From the NCBI GenBank assembly GCA_025363655.1, contig JANYDK010000103.1:28856-92855 (forward strand): 64,000 bases of DNA. The letters are read 5' to 3'. This DNA comes from Deltaproteobacteria bacterium (GTDB lineage Bacteria; Myxococcota_A; Polyangia; Polyangiales; JADJMO01). Position numbers and translations under genes: made by a program. Below, piece after piece: positions 1 to 8,605 of the stretch. Under the pieces are notes generated by a model that saw only the letters and a program-made list of their open reading frames with translations, did no database searches and was not told the origin of the DNA. The number at the start of each line of letters is the position of its first letter. The stretch's first letter is position 1.

Positions 1-406
1 CCATCGCCTGCACGTCGGCTTCCTTCACCTCGGGCTGGACGTCGATCTCGATCGACGCCGGGAAAGCCTCTTGCGGGAGGGCCTTCAACGTCGAGTCGGT
101 CATGTTGCCGGAGAGCACCTGCCCGCGCGCGTCGGCCGGCGAGAGATAGCGAACCTCGCGGACCTCGGGCGTGGCCTGGAGCGCGACGAGGATCGCCTCG
201 ACCTGCTGCGGCGGCGCGCCGTCCTTGAGATAGACGGAGGCGCGACCCGTGCGACCCCAACGTTCTTTGAGGGCGTGAATGTTCACCACCACGAGGAGCG
301 CGGCGCCGAGACAGACGAACGCGACCGCCAGGCTGACGACGCTGAGCGCGTGCAATCGCCACTCCGAATAGAGCCCCCGCTTCGCTCGCTCGACGCTGCC
401 GGCCAT
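1..406 (-). CDS. ftsX: FtsX-like cell division ABC permease (5' part only)
   Basis: The N-terminal 135 residues of a membrane protein that continues beyond the window edge. It starts MAGSVERAKRGLYSEWRLHA at an ATG (406-404) with AGGGAGG about 8 bases upstream. A first membrane segment lies near residues 20-45 (Ser/Val/Leu/Ala-rich), followed by an extracytoplasmic domain with the FtsX-type pattern of an SVYLKDG strand, a PQQVEAILVAL helix and VREVRYLSPADA. FtsX is the membrane partner of the ATPase FtsE; the complex acts at the division septum and controls peptidoglycan hydrolases. The adjoining upstream ftsE on the same strand supports the call. The C-terminal three membrane helices are not in the window, so integrity cannot be judged. 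Confidence 0.85.
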   Translation of the reverse strand, partial: MAGSVERAKRGLYSEWRLHALSVVSLAVAFVCLGAALLVVVNIHALKERWGRTGRASVYLKDGAPPQQVEAILVALQATPEVREVRYLSPADARGQVLSGNMTDSTLKALPQEAFPASIEIDVQPEVKEADVQAM

Positions 407-466
407 CGCATAGCCTCCCTATGTAACCCCAAGAAACCCAAAGAAACCCGAAGAAAAAATGGAAAG

Positions 467-1411
<945 letters not shown>

Positions 1412-1466
1412 CACTGCTGGCGTTATCGAACGGGGATGGCGGAGGCCAACTCTTCGTCAAGCAAAG

Positions 1467-2231
1467 GTGCACGTCGAGGCCCGCGCCTTTTTCTCGGGCC
1501 CGACGTGGCATACCTTCGCCCCCGCCGTGGACGCCCCGATTCGCGCCGAAGATCTGGCGATGCTCTTCACTGGGGCGGTGCCGTATTTGCGAGCGTTCGC
1601 TCGGGTTCTGCCGATGGCGACGTTGGTCCCGGCGCTGGCGATGCGGGGCGCGCCCAACTCGGTGCGGCTCGCGCTCGCGTTCGGGCTCGCGATGCCGATC
1701 GCCGGGAGCTTTCCGCAGTCGACCGCGCCGCTCGGGATGACGCTCGCGCTCGACGTCGTCCTCGGGCTGCCGCTGGCGATCTTGGTGGCGACACCGCTGT
1801 GGATGGCGACGCACGTCGGGGCGATCGCCGACCTCTTGCGAGGTGCTCCCGAGGTGACCCAAGCAGCGCCACCAGCGACCGACGGCGCGCGCGGCACACT
1901 GGCGACGTTGACCGCGCTTCTGGCGGCCTCGGCGTGGGTGGCGAGCGGCGGCGTCGTTCGCGCTCTCGCGCTCCTCGCGACGGTGACACCGGCCGCCGGC
2001 GCAGCTCCTTTTGCCCTCGCCGCGCGCGCCCTCACCGACGGGCTTCGTCTCGGAGTCGCGGCTTCGGCCGGCGTGATCGTCGCGGCGCTGGTCCTCGAGG
2101 TCGCCCTCGTCGCCATCGGCCGCGCGGCGACGCCGATTTCTCCGCAACCGATCGCGACGATGGCGAGGCCGATCGTCTCGGTGCTGGCGCTCGCCGCGTC
2201 GCTCGAGGGCGTGCGACGCCTTGTCGGGTGA
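1467..2231 (+). CDS. SctT/FliR-like type III export apparatus membrane protein
   Basis: A 254-residue multi-span membrane protein. The pattern of an N-terminal AVPYLRAFARVLPMATLVP stretch, a second helix RLALAFGLAMPIAG, a third LALDVVLGLPLAILVATPLW followed by a Gly/Asp-containing loop, and a C-terminal half ending PISPQPIATMARPIV fits the FliR/SpaR/SctT family of export-gate proteins. That family forms part of the gate of flagella and injectisomes. No other export-apparatus gene is in view, so it may be an orphan or an outlier. The start is uncertain: GTG 1467, GTG 1527 and ATG 1560 are all in frame, and the last sits just before the first helix. Its stop overlaps the start of the next small gene by one base. 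Confidence 0.6.
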   Translation: MHVEARAFFSGPTWHTFAPAVDAPIRAEDLAMLFTGAVPYLRAFARVLPMATLVPALAMRGAPNSVRLALAFGLAMPIAGSFPQSTAPLGMTLALDVVLGLPLAILVATPLWMATHVGAIADLLRGAPEVTQAAPPATDGARGTLATLTALLAASAWVASGGVVRALALLATVTPAAGAAPFALAARALTDGLRLGVAASAGVIVAALVLEVALVAIGRAATPISPQPIATMARPIVSVLALAASLEGVRRLVG

Positions 2232-2410
2232 TGTCGCAGGCTGATTTTCTCTCCATTTTGTTGGCCGCAGCCGACGGGTCGAGCGACCACCGTCGCATGT
2301 TCATCGCCTTCGCCGTCGTCGCCATCCTCGCGGTCGTCGTCGGTCACGACGTCGTCGAGCTCGTCATCTCGCGCAAATCCCTGCGTCGTCCGAGCTCTTT
2401 GGTGCGCTGA
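2231..2410 (+). CDS. Small single-span membrane protein
   Basis: A 59-residue open frame whose ATG overlaps the stop of the SctT/FliR-like gene (TGATG), suggesting translational coupling. It has a hydrophobic segment at about residues 24-42 (FIAFAVVAILAVVVGHDVV) and a basic C-terminus. No family is recognised. It could be an accessory of the upstream membrane protein. The coding call rests on the overlap and the clean membrane segment only. Confidence 0.45.
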   Translation: MSQADFLSILLAAADGSSDHRRMFIAFAVVAILAVVVGHDVVELVISRKSLRRPSSLVR

Positions 2411-2594
2411 AGCCCCGGTCGCCCTTTGTCGTGACGGGCGAGCCAAATCGCCACAACTACTTCAGGGGGGCACCTGAATGCCCCACCCCTCCCCTGCATC
2501 CCATCCTCTCGTGCAGGCGATGGCCCCCTTCCCTCATCTCGCGAGCTCCCTCCCCCTATGGTTGCGAGACCGACCGACGAGTACGCTCGAGCCC

Positions 2595-3326
2595 GTGAAC
2601 GACCGCATGGGCGCTGAAGCACCGCGACCCTCGCTTCCCGGAGCAGACGAAGCGGATGACTCCGCGGCGCTCGTCACCAGGGTGCGAGCGGGAGACCGGC
2701 AGGCCTTTCGGATTCTCTTCGACCGTCATCGCGAGACCGTCGCGCGCCTGGTCTACCGCATGGTCGGACCGCGTCCCGAGCTCGAAGATCTGGTGCAGGA
2801 CGTGTTCGTCCAGGTTCACCGAAGTCTCCGAGATTTTCGCGGCGAATCGCGATTCTCGACCTGGCTCCATCGGGTCACCGTCAACGTGGTGCTCATGCAT
2901 CGGCGTGCCGAGCGGAGCCGTCCGGTGCTCACCGAAGAGCTCGCCCCTGGAAGCGTCGAAGACGCTCGCGCGGTGCAACCGGATGAAGAAGCCTTTCGTC
3001 GCACGCGCATCGGCGCCTTCTTCGACACGTTGAAAGAGATCTCCGAGAAGAAGCGCGTCGTCTTCATCCTCCACGACCTCGAAGGCATGACCCCGGCCGA
3101 AATCGGGGAAGTCGTCGGCGCGCCGGTCCTCACGGTGCGCACGCGGCTCTTCTACGCGCGTCGCGAGCTCGAAGAGAAGATGAGCAAGAACCCCGTGCTC
3201 GCCTCCGTGCTCCTCGCCGAGGGCGGATTCGCCGGTGAGGTGGTGGCGTCGGAGACGAGGCGAAAGAGTGCGCCCGATGCGCTCGAGGGTGGCCCCGGCA
3301 AGGCCGATGCTGGAGGTGACCGGTGA
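2595..3326 (+). CDS. ECF-type RNA polymerase sigma-70 factor
   Basis: Sigma factor with region 2 (AFRILFDRHRETVARLVYRM, then ELEDLVQDVFVQVHRSL and an FSTWLHRVTVN end of region 2.4) and region 4 (KRVVFILHDLEGMTPAEIGEVVGAPVLTVRTRLFYARREL, a helix-turn-helix). It would direct polymerase to a small regulon, probably including itself. GTG 2595 (or ATG 2607) is preferred because the open frame upstream to 2478 encodes only Pro/Ser-rich sequence with no sigma homology. The C-terminal 50 residues after the HTH are an extra tail. The stop overlaps the GTG of the next gene by four bases (GTGA), so the downstream FecR-like membrane protein is translationally coupled and is the natural candidate for its regulator. 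Confidence 0.88.
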   Translation: MNDRMGAEAPRPSLPGADEADDSAALVTRVRAGDRQAFRILFDRHRETVARLVYRMVGPRPELEDLVQDVFVQVHRSLRDFRGESRFSTWLHRVTVNVVLMHRRAERSRPVLTEELAPGSVEDARAVQPDEEAFRRTRIGAFFDTLKEISEKKRVVFILHDLEGMTPAEIGEVVGAPVLTVRTRLFYARRELEEKMSKNPVLASVLLAEGGFAGEVVASETRRKSAPDALEGGPGKADAGGDR

Positions 3327-4600
3327 GCGAGCAAGAACGCGATCACGATCACATCGAGCCGCTCGAGGGGCCGCTTCGTCGCGTCGTCGACGAGGTGCGC
3401 GCCGAGGGTCCGAGCGTCGACTGGGCTCGGCTCGAGGCGAAGCTCTTCGACGCCGATGGCAACGTGCAAGGTGAGCCGTCGATGCCGATGCAGGCCGAAG
3501 CTCCGCGTCGGAGCCGCTCGACGACGTTCGTTGCCGTCGGAGCGGCACTGGCGATCGCCGCGTCATTCGTCTTCGCCATCGTCACGCCGAAGACCGAAGC
3601 GCCCCCAAACAACGGGAACGGCGTGGTCGCGACGGCGCGTCCCAAGCTGGTGGTCGACGGCTCGGGCCGTCAGCTCGCGGTCGGCGACGAAATCGTGGCC
3701 GGCGACGTGGCGCTGGTGATTCGCGCCACCGATCGCGTGGTCGTGCACTTGCCTGCGGGTAGCAAGGCGCGACTCCTCGACGACGGTGAGCGCATTCGCT
3801 TCGCCCTCGAGGTCGGCAGCATCGCCGCCGAGGTCGTGCCGGTGCCGGGCGGTGAGCCCTTCGCCGTCGACGTCGATGCGCGTCGCGTCGCGGTGCACGG
3901 CACCAAGCTGTTCGTCTCGCGTCTCGCTGCGAATGGCGCTGCCAATGGCGGCGTCCAGGTCGCGGTCTCCGAAGGCAGCGCGGTCGTCGGTCCCTCGAAG
4001 GGCGACGGACGCACCGAAGGCCCGGTCGTGGCGGCTGGCTCGATCGGCAACTTCAGCGAGATGCAGCAAACGCAACAAGTGGTGGCCAATCCGGCCGAAG
4101 CCGCCCGTCTCGTCGGCGATGCCATCGCGGCCCCGGCGTCGACGACCGCGGTCCTCGAGAAGACCGCGCCGCCCTCGAACGTCCCCGAGCTGCCAGCCCC
4201 TGCGGCGACGCTCGTTCCTGCGCCGAAACCGGCGACGACGGTGGCCATCGCCCCGACCATGGAGCCGACCACGGCCCCGCTCGCGACCACCGTCGCGCCG
4301 CCTCCTCCTGCCCCCGGCCTCGCCGACGCGCAGATCTCGCCGACCATGAGCACCATCGTCGGCGCGGTGAAGGCCTGCGTTCCGCGCACCGCTGCGGGCG
4401 TCACCTACAGCACCGAGACGACGATGACGCTGACCATCGCCTCGACCGGCGTCGCCTCGTGCAACGGCTCGAGCTTCAACGATCCGCCGCTCGACACCAA
4501 GCTCTGGGGCTGCATCTGCGGCGTCGTCGCGCAGCATGCCTTCCCGACTGCGCCAGGCTCGACGACGGTCTCGCGTCACATCGTGCTCGGCGTGAAATAA
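3323..4600 (+). CDS. FecR-domain membrane protein with AgmX/TonB-like C-terminus (putative anti-sigma/signal protein)
   Basis: A 425-residue protein starting at GTG 3323 inside the sigma factor's stop. Residues 1-65 are cytoplasmic and charged. One membrane helix (about 68-88: FVAVGAALAIAASFVFAIV) follows, then a FecR-like beta domain (about 105-240: LAVGDEIVAGDVALVI, FALEVGSIAAEVVPV, FAVDVDARRVAVHGTKLFV). A Pro/Ala/Thr-rich linker (about 275-335) leads to a C-terminal domain with ISPTMSTIVGAVKACV and four Cys. That end resembles the C-terminal domain of AgmX/PglI-like gliding proteins and TonB-type energy transducers. Coupling to an ECF sigma factor suggests a transmembrane regulator. No classical zinc anti-sigma motif is present. 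Confidence 0.75.
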   Translation: MSEQERDHDHIEPLEGPLRRVVDEVRAEGPSVDWARLEAKLFDADGNVQGEPSMPMQAEAPRRSRSTTFVAVGAALAIAASFVFAIVTPKTEAPPNNGNGVVATARPKLVVDGSGRQLAVGDEIVAGDVALVIRATDRVVVHLPAGSKARLLDDGERIRFALEVGSIAAEVVPVPGGEPFAVDVDARRVAVHGTKLFVSRLAANGAANGGVQVAVSEGSAVVGPSKGDGRTEGPVVAAGSIGNFSEMQQTQQVVANPAEAARLVGDAIAAPASTTAVLEKTAPPSNVPELPAPAATLVPAPKPATTVAIAPTMEPTTAPLATTVAPPPPAPGLADAQISPTMSTIVGAVKACVPRTAAGVTYSTETTMTLTIASTGVASCNGSSFNDPPLDTKLWGCICGVVAQHAFPTAPGSTTVSRHIVLGVK

Positions 4601-4654
4601 GCGCGCGACGACGCGACGACGCGAGGACGCGAGGACGCGACAGACCCAAAAAAG

Positions 4655-4686
4655 AAGCCGCGAGGGACCACTTCCCCTCGCGGCTT
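4655..4686. terminator. Bidirectional intrinsic terminator
   Basis: A perfect 12-bp inverted repeat (AAGCCGCGAGGG / CCCTCGCGGCTT) with an 8-base loop lies between two convergent genes. Runs of A on the left (4648-4653) and T on the right (4685-4687) allow termination in both directions. Confidence 0.8.
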
Positions 4687-4706
4687 TCGTGTTTCGAATC
4701 GCGAGC

Positions 4707-7334
4707 TCAGTGCACTCGGCCGATGCCCTTGCTGATGGACGTCTTGCTCGTCGGGCTCGTCGGTGCCGTCGGTGCCGACTTCGCGGGGACCGACTTCGCG
4801 GCGACGGTCGGCAGGCAGACGAGGCCTTCGAGATCGGTCTTGCGCCGTGCGAGGTCACGAAGGACGCGCGGAACGCCGGTCACCGGATCGAAGACCGTGG
4901 TGCCGGTGAGAAACGGCGAGAGCGCCGCTTCCGAGCCGGGAAAACGCGGTGAAATCTGCAAGAATGCGGTGTTCGTCTCGGCCGAGGAGTGGCAGCCGTT
5001 GCAGGTGTTGAGCGAGAACTTGTGACGAGCGTCGTCGTTCTTGATGCCTTTGCCGGTCCACGCGATCAAGTCGTTGAAGACCGCGCCGCCGAGGAACGGT
5101 GCACCGTTGAAGACGAGCGGAACGTCGAAGCGCTCGGCGAGGATGGCCGCCTCGTTGTCGTTCACGAACTGCCCGACCGCGTCGGTGCCGTTGAAGGAGA
5201 GATCGGGCGTCAGCTGAATGGGGCTCGGGGCCAACTGACCGGTCGTCGGCGAGAGCGTGAACTCGCGCAGCTCCCAACGGAAATCGAGGGCGATTTCGTT
5301 GGTGCGAAGTTGACCGAGTGCGCTCCCGTTGGGCCGTCCGCTGGCCGCGTTGCGACCGGCGAAGCGCGAGGTGAGGGCCTGCAGCGCGACGTTGTACGCC
5401 TCCGACGGGAAGGGGAGCGCGCCGAGGGCATGCCACGCGTTCGCCCACCCGAGGACGTCGGCGGTGGTCGTCGCCGGCAGCTTGTACTCGAGGATCACGG
5501 TGAATTGCAGGGGATTTCCCGAAGGATCGAGCACGCCGAAGACGAAGCGCCCTTCGCCGGCGTTCCCCTTGTCGAGATCGCGGACGTCGACGCGATCGAC
5601 GATCGCGAGGAGACGCAGCGGCGACCTGTCGAGATCGAGCTCGCCGTTCTTCGTGCGCGGCCAAGCGTCGAGCACCAGCTTCTGCATCGCGGGACGGGCG
5701 GCGATGGTGAAGCCGTTGACGGTCTGGTTCGTGAGCCACGACTGGAGGAGCTTCTCGGTGAAGGCCGGCGCCTCCGCAGCCGAAGGAGCCATGTCGCGGA
5801 TGAGACGACCGAACGTCCAGACGCCGAGGCGCGGATCGCCGGCCGGCCCCGAGAAGCTCGTGCGCACCGGATCGTCGACCACGCTGGTGCTCGTGATCAT
5901 GAGCTCTCGCGAGGTCGTCACGTGACAACCGGTGGGCGCGCTGAGCGTGAAATCGAGCACGCCCGACGTACTCTGGCCGCGCGCGAAGTCGAAGACGGAG
6001 AGCGGAATTTCATGGAGCCCAGGATCGGCGTCCTCGGAGCCGGTGACGTCGATGCCGAAGTGCGCGGTCCCTCCCGGCGCGACATCGGAGACGAAGGACG
6101 GGCTCACGAGCGCGCTGATGCCCGTGTTGGAGGTGGCCGAGGGTGACGGTCCTCCCTTGGGACCGAAGGTGTCGGCAGAGAGGAAGTAGCTCGAGGCAGC
6201 GCAGGCGCCGACGTCGTGGTTGGTGAGCGCGGCGTCGTAGTGCACGGTCGTGTCCGGAGGCACGGCGCCCGTCGTCGAGGTGGTCACCGAGAGCGTCGGC
6301 GGCGCAGCGATGCAGGAGAGCGCCATCACTTCGGACTTGCTGACGACGCGCGTGGAGAGCCACACCTCGTCGATGAGGCCGTCGAAGTGCTGCGTTCCGG
6401 TGGTGGAGCCGATTCGAATCGGCGCGAAGACGTTGCGAACGGTGCCCACCTGCAGCACCTGCCCGACCTGCTCTCCGTTGACGAAGAGGAAGAGGAAGCG
6501 GCCGTCGTAGAGCCCGGCGACGTGCGTCCAGGCGCCCGTGGCGATCGGCGCGCGCGAGAGCACGGTGGTGCCGCTCGAGAGCACGACCGAGAACTCGACG
6601 TTGCCATCGTGGATGCCGAGCGAGAACCCGGTGTCGTTGCCCAGACGCTTGAGAGCGATCGGGTGATGACCGGTGACGTTGGTCGGTTTCACCCACGCAG
6701 CGACCGCGACGTGTGCGCCGAGCGTGAATTGCGGCTCGTCGGGCACCTGGACGATGTCCTTCGTCGACTTGAACTCGATCGCGCCGCCGCTGATTCCAGG
6801 CTTGCAAGAGCCCTTGAGCGCGTGCGTCGCGTTGGCGCCACCACCGCTCGAATCGGCGAGGAAGTGCGACGTCGGCGAGCAGTCGTCGAAGCGCCAGAAC
6901 CCCGAGGGACCGCCGGAAGGACCCGCGTCGCTGCCGGTGTCGAAGCCGCCGCCGCCGGTGTCGCCTCCCGTGCTGCCGTCCATCACGCTGCCGTCCATCA
7001 CGCCGCCATCGGTTGATCCTCCGTCTCCGGCTCCTCCATCGCTTCCGCCGTCGACGGCTCCGCCATCGCTCACCCCGACGTCACTGACGGCGCCGCCGGC
7101 GTCGAACGCGAGATCGACGGGAGCCTTCTCCGAGTCGTCGGGGAGCGACTTGCTGGTCGCGACGACGAGTGGGCCGGTCGATTGTCCGACGTATTCGTCG
7201 TCGGTTTTGGCGGAGAACGGATCTTTCTGATCCGGCGCGCCACCGCAGGCGCCGAACATCGAAGTCGCGAGCATGAATCCTACGGACATGGTCGGTCGAA
7301 GCCGCCGTCCTTTGGGACGCCAAGCATGGATCAT
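4707..7334 (-). CDS. LamG-domain lipoprotein with one c-type haem motif
   Basis: An 875-residue exported lipoprotein. From the chosen ATG (7334) an Arg-rich start precedes a hydrophobic stretch and a lipobox-like FGAC. An upstream in-frame start at 7379 would lengthen the signal unusually. Residues about 80-135 are an Asp/Gly/Ser repeat linker (DGG units). A LamG/concanavalin-like domain follows (about 145-340: GGAIEFKSTKDIVQVPD, GAWTHVAGLYDGRFLFLFVNG, FDGLIDEVWLSTRVVSKSEV), then Ig-like beta sequence and a large unassigned C-terminal region. A single CNGCH haem site lies near residue 795, followed by SSAETNTAFLQISPR, a context seen in myxobacterial surface proteins of unknown role. Likely outer-membrane or surface located. 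The haem suggests redox or structural function; substrate unknown. Confidence 0.8.
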   Translation of the reverse strand: MIHAWRPKGRRLRPTMSVGFMLATSMFGACGGAPDQKDPFSAKTDDEYVGQSTGPLVVATSKSLPDDSEKAPVDLAFDAGGAVSDVGVSDGGAVDGGSDGGAGDGGSTDGGVMDGSVMDGSTGGDTGGGGFDTGSDAGPSGGPSGFWRFDDCSPTSHFLADSSGGGANATHALKGSCKPGISGGAIEFKSTKDIVQVPDEPQFTLGAHVAVAAWVKPTNVTGHHPIALKRLGNDTGFSLGIHDGNVEFSVVLSSGTTVLSRAPIATGAWTHVAGLYDGRFLFLFVNGEQVGQVLQVGTVRNVFAPIRIGSTTGTQHFDGLIDEVWLSTRVVSKSEVMALSCIAAPPTLSVTTSTTGAVPPDTTVHYDAALTNHDVGACAASSYFLSADTFGPKGGPSPSATSNTGISALVSPSFVSDVAPGGTAHFGIDVTGSEDADPGLHEIPLSVFDFARGQSTSGVLDFTLSAPTGCHVTTSRELMITSTSVVDDPVRTSFSGPAGDPRLGVWTFGRLIRDMAPSAAEAPAFTEKLLQSWLTNQTVNGFTIAARPAMQKLVLDAWPRTKNGELDLDRSPLRLLAIVDRVDVRDLDKGNAGEGRFVFGVLDPSGNPLQFTVILEYKLPATTTADVLGWANAWHALGALPFPSEAYNVALQALTSRFAGRNAASGRPNGSALGQLRTNEIALDFRWELREFTLSPTTGQLAPSPIQLTPDLSFNGTDAVGQFVNDNEAAILAERFDVPLVFNGAPFLGGAVFNDLIAWTGKGIKNDDARHKFSLNTCNGCHSSAETNTAFLQISPRFPGSEAALSPFLTGTTVFDPVTGVPRVLRDLARRKTDLEGLVCLPTVAAKSVPAKSAPTAPTSPTSKTSISKGIGRVH

Positions 7335-7782
7335 TTTGAACCCCACATGAAGTTGAAGACGTTGATGTCGACGTCGCATGACACCCGCGAGGCGCGCGAC
7401 GCGAAGCGCGGCAAGAGCTAGCGACGTGCCACGACGAGTCGCGGCGAACGATGCATGAATTCTCGTGCGATCGTGGAATCACACCCCGCGGGGGTGGACG
7501 AAGTCAGAGGCACCGATCGGCACATCGACTGCTCCATCGCACACGCGATCGATGATCGATGACGGCGACGTTTGCCTTCGCGCAAGCGAAACGCATGGGC
7601 GTGCATCGAGTGACGGTGACGCGGCGTGAGCTTCTCGTTACGCCAAAGATTGCCACGCAACTTTGGCCGCTCCGGTCAATCTCGCTCCGCTCGGTTGCCG
7701 AAGCTTTCTCGTTTCGCCAAAGATTGCTACGCAACTTTGGCCGCTTCGGTCAATCTCGCTCCGCTCGGTTGCCGAAGCTTCT
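7335..7782. other. Intergenic region with repeats, no supported gene
   Basis: About 450 bases between two minus-strand genes. The short open frames here are repetitive or antisense and none looks coding. The right half contains the 74-bp tandem repeat listed separately. The left half holds only short ATCGATGATCGATGA-type internal repetition. Confidence 0.6.
7632..7779. repeat. Two tandem copies of a 74-bp repeat with internal hairpin
   Basis: Copy 1 is 7632-7705 and copy 2 is 7706-7779, differing at only a handful of positions. Each contains a small imperfect inverted repeat (CAAAG-A-TTGC, CAC or TAC loop, GCAACTTTG) followed by a GC-rich part reading TCAATCTCGCTCCGCTCGG. The repeats end at the 3' boundary of the crotonase gene on the minus strand. 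The form fits an interspersed REP-like element; whether copies occur elsewhere in the genome cannot be seen here. Confidence 0.75.
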
Positions 7783-8565
7783 TCAGCGACCCGTGAAGCG
7801 CGGCGCGCGACGAGCTGCTGCCGCCGCCAAACCTTCGGCGAGGTCGGCGCTCGCGTAGCTGATCGATTGCTGTTCGGCTTCGAAGGTGAGGGCCGCGTCG
7901 AGCGCGACTCGATCGACACCGAGCGTTTGCTTGAGCCCGCGCAGGGCGAGGGGCGCGTTTCCCGCGAGGGTGCGGGCAAGCGTGAGAGCCTCGTCGAGGA
8001 CACGCGCCGCAGGGACCGCGCGCAGCGCCATGCCCATCGAGGTCGCCTCTCGACCATCGAATCGACGCCCCGAGAAGAGCAGCTCGGCCGCCCTTTGTGC
8101 GCCGACGCGACGAGAGACCAGGTACGTCGCACCCATGCCGGGGTGAAGGCCGAGAGAGGCGAAGTTGAGTGCGAGCTTGGCGTCCTCGTCGACGATGCAG
8201 AGATCGCAGGCGAGCGCGACGCAGAGACCGGCGCCGATCGCCGCACCTTCGACCGCTGCGACGACCGGGACCTCGAGGTCGAGAATGGAGAGATATTTGG
8301 CGTAGAACTCGAGCATGAAGGCGCGCGACTCGTCACGCGTGGCGGCGCGGAGGCGCTCGAGCATGCGCAGGTCACCGCCCGCCGAGAACACCCCGCCGGC
8401 ACCGGTGAGCACCACCGCGCGGACCTCGGGATCGGCACGAAGCCGGGCGACGGCAGCGCGCAAGGCGTCGCCGAGCTCGGGCGTCATCGCGTTCTTTGCG
8501 TTCTTTCCAGGGGCGTCGGAGAAGACGAGGGTGGCGACGGCACCGTCGCGAAGAACGTCGAGCAT
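7783..8565 (-). CDS. Crotonase-superfamily protein (enoyl-CoA hydratase/isomerase fold)
   Basis: A 260-residue protein starting MLDVLRDGAVATLVFSDAPG at ATG 8565. It has the two oxyanion-hole segments of the crotonase fold: VFSAGGDLRML (about residue 65) and VEGAAIGAGLCVALACD (about residues 105-120), plus the HPGMGATYLVSRRVGA helix. Compared with enoyl-CoA hydratase, the two catalytic Glu positions (in GG-x-CEL and in the PE before LG-x-x-PG) are Cys and Phe here. A classical hydratase reaction is therefore doubtful; isomerase, thioesterase or another CoA-thioester reaction is possible. The gene lies 40 bases downstream of the receptor kinase on the same strand and may be cotranscribed with it. 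The tandem repeat abuts its 3' end. Confidence 0.85.
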   Translation of the reverse strand: MLDVLRDGAVATLVFSDAPGKNAKNAMTPELGDALRAAVARLRADPEVRAVVLTGAGGVFSAGGDLRMLERLRAATRDESRAFMLEFYAKYLSILDLEVPVVAAVEGAAIGAGLCVALACDLCIVDEDAKLALNFASLGLHPGMGATYLVSRRVGAQRAAELLFSGRRFDGREATSMGMALRAVPAARVLDEALTLARTLAGNAPLALRGLKQTLGVDRVALDAALTFEAEQQSISYASADLAEGLAAAAARRAPRFTGR

Positions 8566-8605
8566 GTCGTTGCTTACTCGTAGTCGCCGGCGAAGGGGAG
8601 TCTTC

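Noticed and set aside
7632..7779. CRISPR array
   Set aside because: The repeat unit has no unique spacer between copies, only two units, and no cas gene is nearby.
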